Positions 36,648 to 46,362 of a stretch of 64,000 nt of DNA are shown here, piece after piece. Origin of the DNA: Microvirga sp. 17 mud 1-3 (lineage in GTDB: Bacteria; Pseudomonadota; Alphaproteobacteria; Rhizobiales; Beijerinckiaceae); assembly GCF_003151255.1 (NCBI RefSeq), contig NZ_CP029481.1:1054001-1118000 (forward strand), read 5' to 3'. The notes beneath the pieces are model-generated. The model did not search any database. It was not told where the DNA came from and worked only from the letters and a program-made list of their open reading frames with translations. The stretch's first letter is position 1, and the number at the start of each line of letters is the position of its first letter. The translations under genes and the position numbers were made by a program.

Positions 36648-37882
36648 CATCGCCCCTGCGCCGGGAAACCCTCGAGGCGCTCCTGGAGCGGCCGCGCCTG
36701 CGTGCCCTCCTCGAGGCCATGAATCGGGACGGGGAGGAGACCCGCATCGTCGGCGGGGCCGTGCGCAACGCACTCTTCGGGCTTCCCGTGACGGAGGTCG
36801 ACTGCGCCACCACGGCGCTCCCCGAGACCATCACGCGCCTCGCGCAGCAGGCCGGGTTCAAGCCCGTGCCTACGGGCATCGACCACGGCACGATCACGGT
36901 GGTCGTCAAGGGCGAGCCCTTCGAGGTCACGAGCCTGCGCGAGGACGTGGAGACGGACGGGCGCCGAGCGGTCGTGAGCTTCGGCCACGATTTCGAGGCC
37001 GATGCGAAACGGCGCGATTTCACCATCAACGCCCTGTCCTTCGGCCTTAACGGGCGCCTCTACGATTATGCGGGCGGCCTGGACGACCTCGCGGCGCGGC
37101 GGGTCCGGTTCATCGGGGATGCGCGGACCCGGATCCGCGAGGATTACCTGCGGATCCTGCGCTTCTTCCGGTTTACGGCGGAATACGCCGAGAACGGCCC
37201 GGACCCGGAGGGGCTCGCGGCCGCGGGCGCCGAGCGGGCCGGGCTCGCAATTCTGTCGCGGGAGCGGGTCCGGCACGAATTCCTGCGGCTCCTCATGGCC
37301 CGGCGCGCCATCGGCACGGTCGAAATCCTCGCGGAGCACGGCTTTCTGACCTGGATCCTGGACGGGGCCGCCGAGCTCGGCCGGTTCGACCGCGCGGTCG
37401 CGGCGGGCCGGGAGCCGATCGAGCGCCTCGCGGCCCTCGCGGTCTTCGTCGAGGAGGATGCGGAGCGCCTGCGCGAGAGGCTAAGGCTCTCCAACGAGGA
37501 GCACCGCCGGCTTGCGGCCTATGCGCGGCTCCTGTGCGAACTCAAGGGTGGGCCGCCTGTCCTCGATCCGGTGGCGATCCGCCGCCTCGCGGCCGCCCAT
37601 GGGGTCGAGACGCTCTCGCTTGCCCTCGCGGCCCTGGCCGGAGAGCCCCGGCCGCGGGTCGATGCGCAGGCGTTGGCGGCCCTGGAGAGTTTCCGGAGCG
37701 GCGCCGAGCCGGTGCCGGTCTTTCCCCTGCGCGGCGCCGACCTCATGGCGCGCGGGATCCCCAAAGGCCCGCGCATCGGCGAGATGCTCGGCCGGGCGCG
37801 GGACCTGTGGTTCGCCGAAGGGTGCCCGGACGATCGGGCTTCCGCGGACGCCCTCCTCGAGAGGGTGCTGGAGGAGGGCTAA
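36644..37882 (+). CDS. CCA tRNA nucleotidyltransferase / poly(A) polymerase family
   Basis: A 412-aa class II nucleotidyltransferase. The head domain has IVGGAVRNALFGLPVTEVDC near residue 24 with the metal-binding carboxylates (expected DxD as EVD-C-A here), FGHDFEADAKRRDFTINALS, and the RNA-binding region RFIGDARTRIREDYLRILRF near 150. There is no C-terminal HD domain. It adds or repairs the 3' CCA of tRNA. The stop codon at 37880-37882 is immediately followed by a copy of the 45-bp palindromic repeat, which may form its terminator or 3' end. Confidence 0.9.
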   Translation: MTSPLRRETLEALLERPRLRALLEAMNRDGEETRIVGGAVRNALFGLPVTEVDCATTALPETITRLAQQAGFKPVPTGIDHGTITVVVKGEPFEVTSLREDVETDGRRAVVSFGHDFEADAKRRDFTINALSFGLNGRLYDYAGGLDDLAARRVRFIGDARTRIREDYLRILRFFRFTAEYAENGPDPEGLAAAGAERAGLAILSRERVRHEFLRLLMARRAIGTVEILAEHGFLTWILDGAAELGRFDRAVAAGREPIERLAALAVFVEEDAERLRERLRLSNEEHRRLAAYARLLCELKGGPPVLDPVAIRRLAAAHGVETLSLALAALAGEPRPRVDAQALAALESFRSGAEPVPVFPLRGADLMARGIPKGPRIGEMLGRARDLWFAEGCPDDRASADALLERVLEEG

Positions 37883-37883
37883 G

Positions 37884-37928
37884 GCATCGGACGCAAAAGT
37901 GGGAATAGGTTTTGCGTGAAAAGATGCT
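37884..37928 (+). repeat. Palindromic repeat, copy 1 (after the CCA transferase stop)
   Basis: A 45-bp hairpin-forming element with arms GCATCGGACGCAAAA and TTTTGCGTGAAAAGATGC and an asymmetric core AGTGGGAATAGG. It begins one base after the stop codon. Two more copies are at 39438 and 45379. Confidence 0.9.
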
Positions 37929-37946
37929 CGAAAATAGAAAAAGCCT

Positions 37947-38840
37947 TTACGGCCAGCGGACCGTCGGCGGCATCGACGAGAGGATAGACGCGATGTTGCC
38001 GCCGGTCTTGAGGCCGAAGATCGTCCCCCGGTCGTAGAGCAGGTTGAACTCCACATAGCGGCCCCGCCGCACCTGCTGCTCGATGCGGTCATCCTCCGTC
38101 CAGGGTGTGCCGACGTTGCGCCGCACGATCTCGGGATAGATGCGCAGGAAGGCCTCGCCCACGTCGCGCGTGAAGGCGAGGTCTCCGTCCGGGTCGCCGG
38201 TCCAGTGATAGTCGTAGAAGATCCCGCCGATGCCGCGGGGCTCCTTGCGGTGCTTGAGGAAGAAATACTCGTCGCACCAGGCCTTGTATTTCTCATAAGA
38301 GGCCGAGGGGTGCCGGTCGCAGGCGTCCTTCATGGCCGCGTGGAACGCGACCGTGTCCGGGTCCTCCTGGGTGCGGCGGCGGTCGAGCACGGGAGTCAGG
38401 TCCGCGCCGCCTCCGAACCAGGGCTTGGTGGTGACCACGAAGCGGGTGTTCATGTGCACGGTCGGCACGTGGGGGTTCCACGGATGGGCGATGAGCGAGA
38501 TGCCCGACGCCCAGAACCGTGGATCCTGCTCCGAGCCCGGGATCTGGCCCCGGAATTCGGGCGCGAACTCGCCGTGCACAGTCGAGACATGGACGCCAAC
38601 CTTCTCGAAGACCCGGCCCCGCATCATCGCCATGGTGCCGCCGCCACCGGGCTGGCCGCTATGATCCTTGCGTTCCCACGGCTTGCGCTCGAAGCGCCCA
38701 GGCGCGGAAGCCTCGGGGGGCAGGGGAGAGGTCACCTCGTCCTCGATGGCCTCGAAGGCGGCGCAGATGCGGTCGCGCAGGGCCGCGAACCAGACGGGGG
38801 CTTCCTCCTGCAGGCGGCGGACGTCGGCATTGTCGGTCAT
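37947..38840 (-). CDS. hemF: Aerobic coproporphyrinogen III oxidase
   Basis: Oxidatively decarboxylates coproporphyrinogen III to protoporphyrinogen IX using O2 in heme synthesis. The 297-aa length is normal. Signatures are [20 protein letters not shown] followed by LTPVL near residue 128, [20 protein letters not shown] near 188, [18 protein letters not shown] and [11 protein letters not shown] at the C-terminus. Its ATG overlaps the stop of trmL by 4 bp, so the two are coupled. No anaerobic hemN is seen here. Confidence 0.95.
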   Translation of the reverse strand: MTDNADVRRLQEEAPVWFAALRDRICAAFEAIEDEVTSPLPPEASAPGRFERKPWERKDHSGQPGGGGTMAMMRGRVFEKVGVHVSTVHGEFAPEFRGQIPGSEQDPRFWASGISLIAHPWNPHVPTVHMNTRFVVTTKPWFGGGADLTPVLDRRRTQEDPDTVAFHAAMKDACDRHPSASYEKYKAWCDEYFFLKHRKEPRGIGGIFYDYHWTGDPDGDLAFTRDVGEAFLRIYPEIVRRNVGTPWTEDDRIEQQVRRGRYVEFNLLYDRGTIFGLKTGGNIASILSSMPPTVRWP

Positions 38841-39340
38841 GATGGATCGGGCTCCGAAGAGGGTAGATGGGGAAAGGTCCCGGTCTGCCGCAGGGCCTCG
38901 CCGAGAATCATGGCGGCCGCCACGGCGACGTTGAGGGAGCGCAGGCCAGCCCGCATAGGGATGAGGACCCGCGCATCCGCAGCGTGATGGACCTCGTCCG
39001 GCACCCCGGCCGATTCCCGGCCGACCAGGACGATGTCGTCCGGCGCGTAGACGATGTCCGTATAGGGCACGGCCGCCTTCGTGGTGGCGAGGATCAGGCG
39101 CGGGCGGCCCGTTGGGGTCTTGCTTTCCTGCCTCCAGGTCTCGAAACTGTCCCAGGAGACGTGGCGCGTGATCGCGGCCCGCTCGAGATAGTCCATCCCG
39201 GAACGGCGCAGGTTCCGGTCGGACACGTCGAAACCCGCCGGCTCGATGATCTCGACAGGCACGCCCAGACAGGCGGCGAGGCGCAGCATGGTCCCGGTGT
39301 TCTGCGGAATGTCCGGCTGGTAGATGGCAAGGCGGGGCAT
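38837..39340 (-). CDS. trmL: tRNA (cytidine(34)-2'-O)-methyltransferase (SPOUT)
   Basis: Methylates the ribose at the wobble position of certain tRNA-Leu species. The 167-aa SPOUT protein starts [20 protein letters not shown], carries [20 protein letters not shown], and has the knot motifs [18 protein letters not shown] and [20 protein letters not shown]. The ATG at 39340 is chosen because the frame further upstream runs through palindromic repeat copy 2 and is not protein-like. Translationally coupled to hemF. Confidence 0.93.
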   Translation of the reverse strand: MPRLAIYQPDIPQNTGTMLRLAACLGVPVEIIEPAGFDVSDRNLRRSGMDYLERAAITRHVSWDSFETWRQESKTPTGRPRLILATTKAAVPYTDIVYAPDDIVLVGRESAGVPDEVHHAADARVLIPMRAGLRSLNVAVAAAMILGEALRQTGTFPHLPSSEPDPS

Positions 39341-39437
39341 GGACGGCACATCGGCCGAAGCGGGCGCCGCCGTCAAGTGAACGCTTTCAAGTGAACGCTT
39401 CTCCGCCTGCCGGGTTATCGCGGGCCGGGAAGCCGGA

Positions 39438-39482
39438 GCATCGGACGCAAAACCGGTTCCCGCTTTTGCGTGAAAAGATGCT
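39438..39482 (+). repeat. Palindromic repeat, copy 2 (core inverted)
   Basis: Same outer arms and orientation as copy 1, but the 19-bp centre AAAACCGGTTCCCGCTTTT reads as the reverse complement of the centre in copies 1 and 3. It lies between trmL (minus) and the ABC exporter (plus), 33 bp before the exporter start. Confidence 0.9.
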
Positions 39483-39515
39483 GACAAACAGAAACCTGAA
39501 GCCTCGGGGATCGGA

Positions 39516-41363
39516 ATGTTTCGGTGGTTTGAGAAGCGAATCGACCCGTTCGCGCCCTTCGACGAGAGCGAGACGCCTCCCGGCACGGTGGGCGCCTTCT
39601 CGTGGTACTACATCCGGCCGGTCCGGAACTGGCTGGTCGTCCTCTTCTTCGCGTCCCTGGTGGTGGGCCTGTTCGAGGCCTCTCTTTACGTCATTATGGG
39701 CTGGATCGTGGATATCCTCGCCCATTCGAGCCCCGACCGGCTCTGGGCGGACCACGGCACGTCCCTGATGCTGATAGGGGCCGCGATCCTGTTCGTGCGG
39801 CCCGTCCTGCATTTCCTGCACGAGGCCATCACGAATCAGCTGCTGGTGCCGCAGAGCACCAACATGATCCGCTGGCGCACCCACCTTTATACCTTGGGCC
39901 ACGCCCTCGGTTACTTCCAGGCGGATTTCGCCGGCAGGCTCGCCAACCGCATCACCCAGGCCGGCTCGGCGATCCGCGAGATAGCCGTGACGGTGCTTGA
40001 TACACTTCTTTATGTGGCGATCTTCGCGTTCACGGCCCTGGGACTCTTCACCAAGGTCAGCCCCTGGCTCGCCCTGCCGATGGGTCTGTGGATCGTCGGC
40101 TACCTGGTGTTGCTGCGCTATTTCGTGCCGCGCGCGAAGGCGCGCTCCCTGAAGGTGGCGGATACGCGCTCGGCCCTCGTGGGCCGGATCGTCGACAGCT
40201 ACACCAATATCCTCACCGTCAAGCTCTTCGCCCGCGGCGCGGAGGAGCGCTCGGCCGTCCACCGCGCCCTTGCGGCCCATACGGAGGCGTTCCTCAACTC
40301 GTTCCGGCTCATCACGGGCGTGACAGGATGTCTCGCCATCATGAACAGCGCCCTGCTCGTGGCTACGGGGTGGCTCTCCATCGCCCTCTGGATGCGCGGG
40401 CTCATGTCGAGCGGCGAGGCCGCTACGGGTCTTGCCCTCGTCATGCGCATCCTGGCCATGTCCGGCTGGGTCATGCAGACCGTGCGAGGCGTCTTCGAGA
40501 ATATCGGCGTCGTGCAGGAGAGCATGGACACAATCGCCCGGCCCCACGGCATCGTGGACGCCCCGCGGGCGAAGCGACTTGAGGTCACAGCCGGCGAGAT
40601 CCGCTTCGATCACGTCTCGTTCCATTACGGCCGCGAGGACGGGGTGATCGAGGACCTGAACCTCACGATCCGCGCCGGCGAGAAGGTCGGCCTCGTGGGA
40701 ACGAGCGGGGCCGGAAAGACCACCATCACGTCCCTGCTGCTGCGTCTCCACGACGTGGAGGAGGGGCGGATCCTCGTCGACGGGCAGGACATCGCCCATG
40801 TGTCCCAGGACAGCCTGAGGGCCGCGATCGCCATGGTGACCCAGGATACCTCCCTCCTGCACCGTTCGATCCGGGAGAACATCGCCTATGGGCGGCCGGG
40901 CGCGAAGGACAGCGAGATCGAGCAGGCGGCCCGCCTGGCCCACGCCCACGATTTCGTCCTCGACCTGGAGGACCACCGGGGCCGAAAGGGCTACGACGCC
41001 CATGTGGGCGAGCGGGGCGTGAAGCTCTCAGGCGGCCAGCGTCAGCGGGTCGCCATCGCGCGGGTGATCCTCAAGGATGCCCCCATCCTGGTGCTCGACG
41101 AGGCCACCTCGGCCCTGGATTCGGAGGTCGAGGCAGCGATCCAGGAGGCGCTGTCCACCCTCATGGAGGGCAAGACCGTGGTGGCCATCGCCCACCGGCT
41201 CTCCACCATCGCGGCCCTCGACCGGCTGATCGTTCTCGACCGGGGCCGTATCGTCGAGGAGGGGAGCCATGCGGAGCTCCTGCGGCGGAACGGGCTCTAT
41301 GCCAGGCTCTGGCGGCGCCAGTCGGGCGGCTTCCTGGGAGCCGAGGAAACGGCCGCCATCTGA
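39516..41363 (+). CDS. ABC exporter (fused permease and ATPase, MsbA/type I half-transporter)
   Basis: A 615-aa half-transporter that should act as a homodimer. The transmembrane domain (about 30-330) has six spans, for example WLVVLFFASLVVGLFEASLY. The nucleotide-binding domain has Walker A LVGTSGAGKTTITSLLLRLH near residue 395, Q-loop AMVTQDTSLLHRSIRENIAY, signature VKLSGGQRQRVAIARVILKD, Walker B PILVLDEATSALDSE and H-loop VAIAHRLSTIA. Substrate unknown; lipids, peptides or drugs are possible. It is followed by an inverted repeat at 41369. Confidence 0.92.
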   Translation: MFRWFEKRIDPFAPFDESETPPGTVGAFSWYYIRPVRNWLVVLFFASLVVGLFEASLYVIMGWIVDILAHSSPDRLWADHGTSLMLIGAAILFVRPVLHFLHEAITNQLLVPQSTNMIRWRTHLYTLGHALGYFQADFAGRLANRITQAGSAIREIAVTVLDTLLYVAIFAFTALGLFTKVSPWLALPMGLWIVGYLVLLRYFVPRAKARSLKVADTRSALVGRIVDSYTNILTVKLFARGAEERSAVHRALAAHTEAFLNSFRLITGVTGCLAIMNSALLVATGWLSIALWMRGLMSSGEAATGLALVMRILAMSGWVMQTVRGVFENIGVVQESMDTIARPHGIVDAPRAKRLEVTAGEIRFDHVSFHYGREDGVIEDLNLTIRAGEKVGLVGTSGAGKTTITSLLLRLHDVEEGRILVDGQDIAHVSQDSLRAAIAMVTQDTSLLHRSIRENIAYGRPGAKDSEIEQAARLAHAHDFVLDLEDHRGRKGYDAHVGERGVKLSGGQRQRVAIARVILKDAPILVLDEATSALDSEVEAAIQEALSTLMEGKTVVAIAHRLSTIAALDRLIVLDRGRIVEEGSHAELLRRNGLYARLWRRQSGGFLGAEETAAI

Positions 41364-41368
41364 GCCCT

Positions 41369-41393
41369 GCGGATTGGAACAAGTCCAATCCGC
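41369..41393 (+). other. Perfect inverted repeat between ABC exporter and petA
   Basis: 10-bp arms (41369-41378 and 41384-41393) around a 5-base spacer, beginning 6 bp after the exporter stop. There is no T-run, so it may be a weak terminator or an operator in the petABC upstream region. Confidence 0.5.
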
Positions 41394-41578
41394 CTATGGA
41401 CAGGCGGGCTTGGCCGTGCCAAAGAGCCCTTCGCGCGGCGACGCCCAGTCGCATTGCGCGCGCGTTGGCGCGTATGCTTGTTCAAGCGGGCAGCGTGCCG
41501 GATGCTTGGATGGCCCAAGGCCCGCCAAGCCATCGCAGATGCGCGGTTCTCGTTTTTTGACGTATGCTGGAGAGCCAA

Positions 41579-42127
41579 GTGGCTGAGACCACCTCTACCG
41601 TCGTTGAGCCGACACGGCGCGATTTCCTCTTCATCGCCACTGGGGCGGCCGCAGCTGTCGGCGCCGCGACCGTAGTGTGGCCTTTCATTCAATCCATGAC
41701 GCCCGACGCCGCGACGGTTGCCGCCGGTGCCCCGGTCGAGGTCGATCTGTCGCCCATCGCCGAGGGGCAGATCGTCAAGGTCTTCTGGCGCGGGAAGCTC
41801 ATCTTCATCCGCAACCGCACCCCGGCCGAGATCAAGGCCGCCGAGGACGTCAACGTTGCGAGCCTCCGGGACCCGCAGCCCGACTCGGCCCGCGTCAAGC
41901 CGGGTCATGCCCAGTGGCTGATCGTCTACGGCAACTGCACCCATCTCGGCTGCGTGCCCCTGGGGCACCAGGGAGCCTACGAGGGCTGGTTCTGCCCCTG
42001 CCACGGCTCCGTTTTCGACACGTCCGGCCGCGTTCGCGGCGGTCCGGCCCCGATCAACCTGCCGATCCCGCCCTACACCTTCACGTCCGATACGAAGATC
42101 ACGATCGGCCAGGAAGCCACGGCGTAA
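41579..42127 (+). CDS. petA: Ubiquinol-cytochrome c reductase iron-sulfur (Rieske) subunit
   Basis: Rieske [2Fe-2S] subunit of the bc1 complex. From the GTG start it has 182 aa. The N-terminus carries a twin-arginine-type anchor, [18 protein letters not shown], and a hinge. The cluster ligands are CTHLGC (Cys120, His122) and CPCHGS (Cys139, His142), with the disulfide cysteines Cys125 and Cys141. The GTG at 41579 is preferred to the ATG at 41564 because GGAGAG lies at the right distance and homologues begin MAETTS. First gene of petABC. Confidence 0.95.
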   Translation: MAETTSTVVEPTRRDFLFIATGAAAAVGAATVVWPFIQSMTPDAATVAAGAPVEVDLSPIAEGQIVKVFWRGKLIFIRNRTPAEIKAAEDVNVASLRDPQPDSARVKPGHAQWLIVYGNCTHLGCVPLGHQGAYEGWFCPCHGSVFDTSGRVRGGPAPINLPIPPYTFTSDTKITIGQEATA

Positions 42128-42162
42128 CCCTTTTCGCGACGGCCATTTGATCAGGCGACACC

Positions 42163-43440
42163 ATGAGCCAGCACCCAACGACCTACGTCCCCAAGAGCGC
42201 CTTCGGAAAGTGGTTTGAAAGCCGCTTGCCCATCGCGGGCCTCGTCCATTCCTCGTTCATCGCGTTCCCGGTTCCGCGGAACCTGAACTATTTCTGGACC
42301 TTCGGCGCCATCCTCGCCTTCATGCTCGTGTCGCAGATCGTGACCGGCGTGTTCCTGGCCATGTACTACACGCCGAACGCGGCGCTCGCCTTCCAGTCCG
42401 TCGAGCACATCATGCGCGACGTGAATTTCGGCTGGCTGATCCGCTACCTGCACGCCAACGGCGCCTCGATGTTCTTCGTGGCGGTGTACGTCCACATCTT
42501 CCGCGGCCTCTATTACGGATCCTACAAGGCTCCCCGCGAGATCCTTTGGATCCTCGGCGTGATCATCTACGGCCTGATGATGGCCACGGCCTTCATGGGC
42601 TACGTGCTTCCCTGGGGTCAGATGAGCTTCTGGGGCGCGACCGTCATCACCAACATCCTGGCCGCCATCCCGGTGGTCGGCGACACCATCCAGAGCCTGC
42701 TCTGGGGCGGCTACTCGGTCGGCAACCCGACCCTGAACCGCTTCTTCTCGATCCACTACCTGCTGCCGTTCATGATCGTCGGCGTGGTGATCCTCCACAT
42801 CTGGGCACTGCACGTGCCGGGCCAGAACAACCCGACCGGCGTGCCGATCAAGTCCGGCAAGGACGCGGTGCCGTTCACGCCCTACGCGACGATCAAGGAC
42901 ATCTTCGCCACCGTCGTGTTCATGATCCTGTTCGCCTGGTTCGTGTTCTACATCCCGAACTACCTGGGCCATGCGGACAACTACGTCCCGGCGAACCCCT
43001 CGGTGACGCCCGCCCACATCGTGCCCGAATGGTACTTCCTGCCGTTCTACGCGATCCTGCGCGCGATTCCGGACAAGCTCGGCGGCGTCATCGCCATGTT
43101 CGCGGCCATCGCGGTCCTGGCCTTCCTGCCCTGGCTCGACACGTCCAAGGTCCGTTCGACGAACTACCGTCCCCTCTACAAGCAGTTCTTCTGGATCCTC
43201 GTGGCCGATACGCTGCTGCTCGGCTGGCTCGGTGCCAAGCCGCCGGAGGGCTGGTACGTCATCGTCTCGCAGATCGCGACGGCCTATTACTTCATCCACT
43301 TCCTCATCATCCTGCCGCTGCTCGGCTTCATCGAGCGTCCGCTCCCGCTGCCGAACTCGATCATCGACTCGGTGATGGGCGTGAAGGGTGGTGCGGGTCT
43401 TCCGACCGGCGCCAACGCCGAACCGCACTCCAAGGGCTGA
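42163..43440 (+). CDS. petB: Cytochrome b of the bc1 complex
   Basis: Integral-membrane diheme subunit with the quinol oxidation and reduction sites. 425 aa with eight hydrophobic spans. Heme ligand regions include [20 protein letters not shown] (first His pair) and [20 protein letters not shown] (second His pair). The Qo-site motif is [20 protein letters not shown], containing PEWY. Lies 35 bp after petA. Confidence 0.97.
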   Translation: MSQHPTTYVPKSAFGKWFESRLPIAGLVHSSFIAFPVPRNLNYFWTFGAILAFMLVSQIVTGVFLAMYYTPNAALAFQSVEHIMRDVNFGWLIRYLHANGASMFFVAVYVHIFRGLYYGSYKAPREILWILGVIIYGLMMATAFMGYVLPWGQMSFWGATVITNILAAIPVVGDTIQSLLWGGYSVGNPTLNRFFSIHYLLPFMIVGVVILHIWALHVPGQNNPTGVPIKSGKDAVPFTPYATIKDIFATVVFMILFAWFVFYIPNYLGHADNYVPANPSVTPAHIVPEWYFLPFYAILRAIPDKLGGVIAMFAAIAVLAFLPWLDTSKVRSTNYRPLYKQFFWILVADTLLLGWLGAKPPEGWYVIVSQIATAYYFIHFLIILPLLGFIERPLPLPNSIIDSVMGVKGGAGLPTGANAEPHSKG

Positions 43441-43462
43441 CGCGAGGGCTGGGGAAAATATT

Positions 43463-44329
43463 ATGATGAAGCGTACTCTTGTCATCGCCGCAGCCCTTCT
43501 CGGCCTGTCGGCACCCGCTTTCGCTGCGGGCGAGACCCCGGTCCCGCCGCAGCTGAAGTGGAGCTTCAGCGGTCCGTTCGGAACCTTCGACCGGGCCCAG
43601 CTCCAGCGCGGCTTCAAAGTCTACCGGGAGGTCTGCTCCTCCTGCCACAGCCTCAGCTACATTGCGTTCCGCAACCTCGCGGAGCCCGGCGGGCCGCAAT
43701 TCTCGGAAGCCCAGGTCAAGGCTCTGGCGGCCGAGTACAAGATCCAGGACGGCCCGAACGAGGCCGGCGACATGTTTGAGCGTCCCGGCCGCCCGGCCGA
43801 CCGTTTCCCGTCGCCGTTCCCGAACGAGAACGCCGCCGCGTCGGCCAATGGCGGCAAGGCTCCGCCGGACCTGTCCCTGATGGCCAAGGCCCGCACCTAT
43901 GAGCGCGGCTTCCCCTGGTTCGTCTTCGACATGTTCACCCAGTTCGCCGAGACGGGCCCGGACTACGTCCATGCGGTTCTGACCGGCTACGAGGAGCCCC
44001 CGGCCGGGTTCCAGGTGCCGGAAGGTGGTCACTACAACCACTATTTCCCGGGCCATGTCATCGCCATGCCCAACCCGCTGAGCGACGGGCAGGTGGAATA
44101 CCCGAAGGATGCCAACGGCCAGCCCCAGGCGCCCGAGACAGTCGAGCAATATTCGCGCGACATCACGGCCTTCCTGATGTGGACCGCGGAGCCGACCCTG
44201 GAGGCGCGCAAGCGCATCGGCTTCCAGGCGATCCTCTTCCTCATCGTGCTGTCCGGCCTGCTCTACTTCACCAAGAAGAAGATCTGGGCCCGGGTCGGCC
44301 ACAGCGATGTGACGACGAACCAGGCATAA
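43463..44329 (+). CDS. petC: Cytochrome c1
   Basis: Heme-bearing c1 subunit of the bc1 complex (288 aa). Signal peptide ends APAFAA-GETP. The covalent heme motif is VCSSCHSLSY (CxxCH) near residue 60. The distal Met ligand region is PNPLSDGQVEYPKD. A C-terminal membrane anchor, IGFQAILFLIVLSGLLYFTK, precedes a basic tail. It starts 22 bp after petB; a second Met follows the first directly. A strong terminator ends the operon. Confidence 0.96.
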   Translation: MMKRTLVIAAALLGLSAPAFAAGETPVPPQLKWSFSGPFGTFDRAQLQRGFKVYREVCSSCHSLSYIAFRNLAEPGGPQFSEAQVKALAAEYKIQDGPNEAGDMFERPGRPADRFPSPFPNENAAASANGGKAPPDLSLMAKARTYERGFPWFVFDMFTQFAETGPDYVHAVLTGYEEPPAGFQVPEGGHYNHYFPGHVIAMPNPLSDGQVEYPKDANGQPQAPETVEQYSRDITAFLMWTAEPTLEARKRIGFQAILFLIVLSGLLYFTKKKIWARVGHSDVTTNQA

Positions 44330-44336
44330 GACACCG

Positions 44337-44363
44337 AAAAGGCCCCGCTCCGGGGCCTTTTTC
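44337..44363 (+). terminator. Rho-independent terminator of petABC
   Basis: Stem GGCCCCG/CGGGGCC (44341-44347 and 44351-44357) with a CTC loop, extended by A-T pairs and followed by TTTTTC. Confidence 0.93.
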
Positions 44364-44442
44364 TTTTGGATGACGCCCTGCCGGTGATGGCCTCGGCGGC
44401 TCGCCCGGTCCACCATCCGACCCTTCGGAGGAGGCGGACATC

Positions 44443-45315
44443 ATGGTGAAGGCCGTGCTCGGCATCATCGGAGGGTCGGGGGTCTACGACCTGCCCGGAC
44501 TCGAGGACCTGCGCGAGGAGGCGGTCGTGTCTCCCTGGGGCGAGCCTTCGGACGTCCTGCGGCGCGGCCGGATCGGCGCGACCGACGTGGTGTTCCTGCC
44601 CCGCCACGGGCGCGGCCACCGCCACTCGCCCTCGGACATCAATTACCGGGCCAATATCGATGCCCTGAAGCGCGCAGGCGTCACCGACCTCATCTCGGTC
44701 TCGGCCTGCGGGTCGTTCAAGGAGGAGCTTTTCCCAGGCTCCTTCGTGCTGGTCGATCAGTTCGTGGACCGGACCTTCCGGCGCGAAAGCTCTTTCTTCG
44801 GGCGCGGCTGCGTCGCCCATGTACCGATGGCGCATCCGGTCGGACCGCTGCTCCAGCGCCGGATCGCCGAGGCGGCCGCGCAGGAGGGCATCCTGGCAAG
44901 GCTCGGCGGCACCTATGTGTGCATCGAGGGGCCGCAATTCTCGACTTACGCGGAATCGCTCACCTACAAGGGCCTCGGATACGACGTCATCGGAATGACC
45001 GCCATGCCCGAGGCCAAGCTCGCCCGGGAGGCCGAGATTACCTATGCGACGATCGCCATGGTGACGGATTTCGACTGCTGGCATCCGGAGCACGACGATG
45101 TGGACGTGGCGGCCGTCGTGGCGGTCGCCCGGCAGAACGCCACGACCGTCGCCGGGCTGATCGCCCGGATCGCGCGGGACTTCCCGGCCGAGCACGAGCC
45201 ATGCCCCATGCGCTCCGACCGGGCCCTCGACGGCGCCATCATGACGGCGCCGTCTGCCCGGGACCCGGCGCTCCTGAGGAAGCTCGACGCAGTCGCCGGC
45301 AGAGTGCTGGGGTAG
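44443..45315 (+). CDS. mtnP: S-methyl-5'-thioadenosine phosphorylase
   Basis: Phosphorolysis of methylthioadenosine to adenine and methylthioribose-1-phosphate. The 290-aa protein begins LGIIGGSGVYDLPGLEDL and carries the phosphate-binding FLPRHGRGHRHSPSDINYRA near residue 48. ISVSACGSFKEELFPGSFVL and CIEGPQFSTYAESL, then GMTAMPEAKLAREAEITYAT, complete the MTAP signature. It precedes apt by about 350 bp, so the adenine it releases can be salvaged directly. AGGAGG sits before the ATG. Confidence 0.94.
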   Translation: MVKAVLGIIGGSGVYDLPGLEDLREEAVVSPWGEPSDVLRRGRIGATDVVFLPRHGRGHRHSPSDINYRANIDALKRAGVTDLISVSACGSFKEELFPGSFVLVDQFVDRTFRRESSFFGRGCVAHVPMAHPVGPLLQRRIAEAAAQEGILARLGGTYVCIEGPQFSTYAESLTYKGLGYDVIGMTAMPEAKLAREAEITYATIAMVTDFDCWHPEHDDVDVAAVVAVARQNATTVAGLIARIARDFPAEHEPCPMRSDRALDGAIMTAPSARDPALLRKLDAVAGRVLG

Positions 45316-45378
45316 GAATGGCGGCTCCAGCCTCGGACGTGACATCGAACTCACGTCATAGGCTAAGCTTTCATTTTG

Positions 45379-45424
45379 AGCATCTTTTCACGCAAAACCG
45401 GTTCCCACTTTTGCGTCCGATGCT
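45379..45424 (-). repeat. Palindromic repeat, copy 3 (after the small membrane protein stop)
   Basis: On the minus strand it starts right after the TAG stop of the 45425-45616 gene and reads like copy 1, with core AAAAGTGGGAACCGGTTTT. The gene-to-repeat arrangement is the same as for copy 1. Confidence 0.9.
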
Positions 45425-45616
45425 CTAGGTCATCATTCCCCCCATCATGCCGATCCCGAAGACGAGCCTGAACAGCCAGCCGATCAGCGCGAGGATAAAG
45501 GCCACGATGAAGGTGGCGGGAATCGCCGCCAAGGCGGCCTTCACGAAGAACAGGACGAGACTTGCGAACGGAATGTCGATATCGCTCAGGATCGTTCGCT
45601 GAAACGGCTCGGGCAT
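45425..45616 (-). CDS. Small hydrophobic membrane protein
   Basis: 63 aa. The N-terminal third ([17 protein letters not shown]) is polar and the rest nearly all hydrophobic, with one or two spans (about 18-36 and 37-55), ending with a Gly/Met-rich tail [18 protein letters not shown] precedes the ATG. It is divergent from apt across only 49 bp and ends at palindromic repeat copy 3. I do not recognise a family. Confidence 0.75.
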   Translation of the reverse strand: MPEPFQRTILSDIDIPFASLVLFFVKAALAAIPATFIVAFILALIGWLFRLVFGIGMMGGMMT

Positions 45617-45665
45617 GGTAGGTCTCCTGTCATTCCGACCTCATCCACATGTGTCAGGCTCTCTC

Positions 45666-46211
45666 ATGGACCAGCGCCTTTTGACGGATCTGAAAGCCGC
45701 CATCCGGTCGATCCCGGATTATCCGAAGCCGGGAATCGTCTTTCGCGACATCACGACCCTGCTCGGCGACGCGCGTGCCTTCCGCCGGGCCGTGGACGAA
45801 CTCGTCCACCCGTTCGCGGGCGGGCGGGTCGACAAGGTGGCGGGAATCGAGGCGCGCGGCTTCATCCTGGGCGGCGCGGTCGCTCACCAGCTCTCGGCGG
45901 GCTTCGTGCCGATCCGCAAGAAGGGCAAGCTCCCGCACGAGACCGTGCGCATCGCCTATTCGCTGGAATACGGCGTGGACGAGATGGAGATCCACACGGA
46001 CGCCATCGGCCAGAACGACCGGGTCATCATCGTGGACGACCTCATCGCCACCGGCGGCACGGCGGTGGCCGCCACCCAGCTCCTGCGCCAGATGGGTGCC
46101 AACATCGTGGCGGCCTGCTTCGTGATCGACCTGCCGGATCTCGGCGGCGCCCAAAAGCTCCGCGCCCTGGACGTCGAGGTCCGCAGCCTCGTGAGCTTCG
46201 AGGGACATTGA
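45666..46211 (+). CDS. apt: Adenine phosphoribosyltransferase
   Basis: Converts adenine and PRPP to AMP. The 181-aa protein shows [20 protein letters not shown] near residue 15, [40 protein letters not shown], and the PRPP-binding motif [16 protein letters not shown] near residue 120. The ATG at 45666 gives the usual length; a reading from 45615 only adds a non-conserved leader. It pairs functionally with mtnP upstream, ade at 11 kb and prs at 53 kb. Confidence 0.95.
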   Translation: MDQRLLTDLKAAIRSIPDYPKPGIVFRDITTLLGDARAFRRAVDELVHPFAGGRVDKVAGIEARGFILGGAVAHQLSAGFVPIRKKGKLPHETVRIAYSLEYGVDEMEIHTDAIGQNDRVIIVDDLIATGGTAVAATQLLRQMGANIVAACFVIDLPDLGGAQKLRALDVEVRSLVSFEGH

Positions 46212-46224
46212 GCAGGCAGTTTAT

Positions 46225-46290
46225 ATGGCCGAAGACACTAAAGAGCCCAGCTTCTCTATCTTCGATCCGGATGGTTCGACCATCTATTAG
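46225..46290 (+). CDS. Possible 21-aa ORF or gene remnant
   Basis: Reads MAEDTKEPSFSIFDPDGSTI then Y-stop, 13 bp after apt. SFSIFDPDGSTIY looks like genuine protein coding rather than random sequence. The ribosome site is weak. It may be a tiny gene or the remnant of a longer one at the edge of the AT-richer islet. Confidence 0.3.
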   Translation: MAEDTKEPSFSIFDPDGSTIY

Positions 46291-46362
46291 GTTGCAAGTA
46301 ACTTTATTGCATCCCTAATGATTGAGCACTCACAGACAGTGCCAACAAAGTTGGGGGATCTT

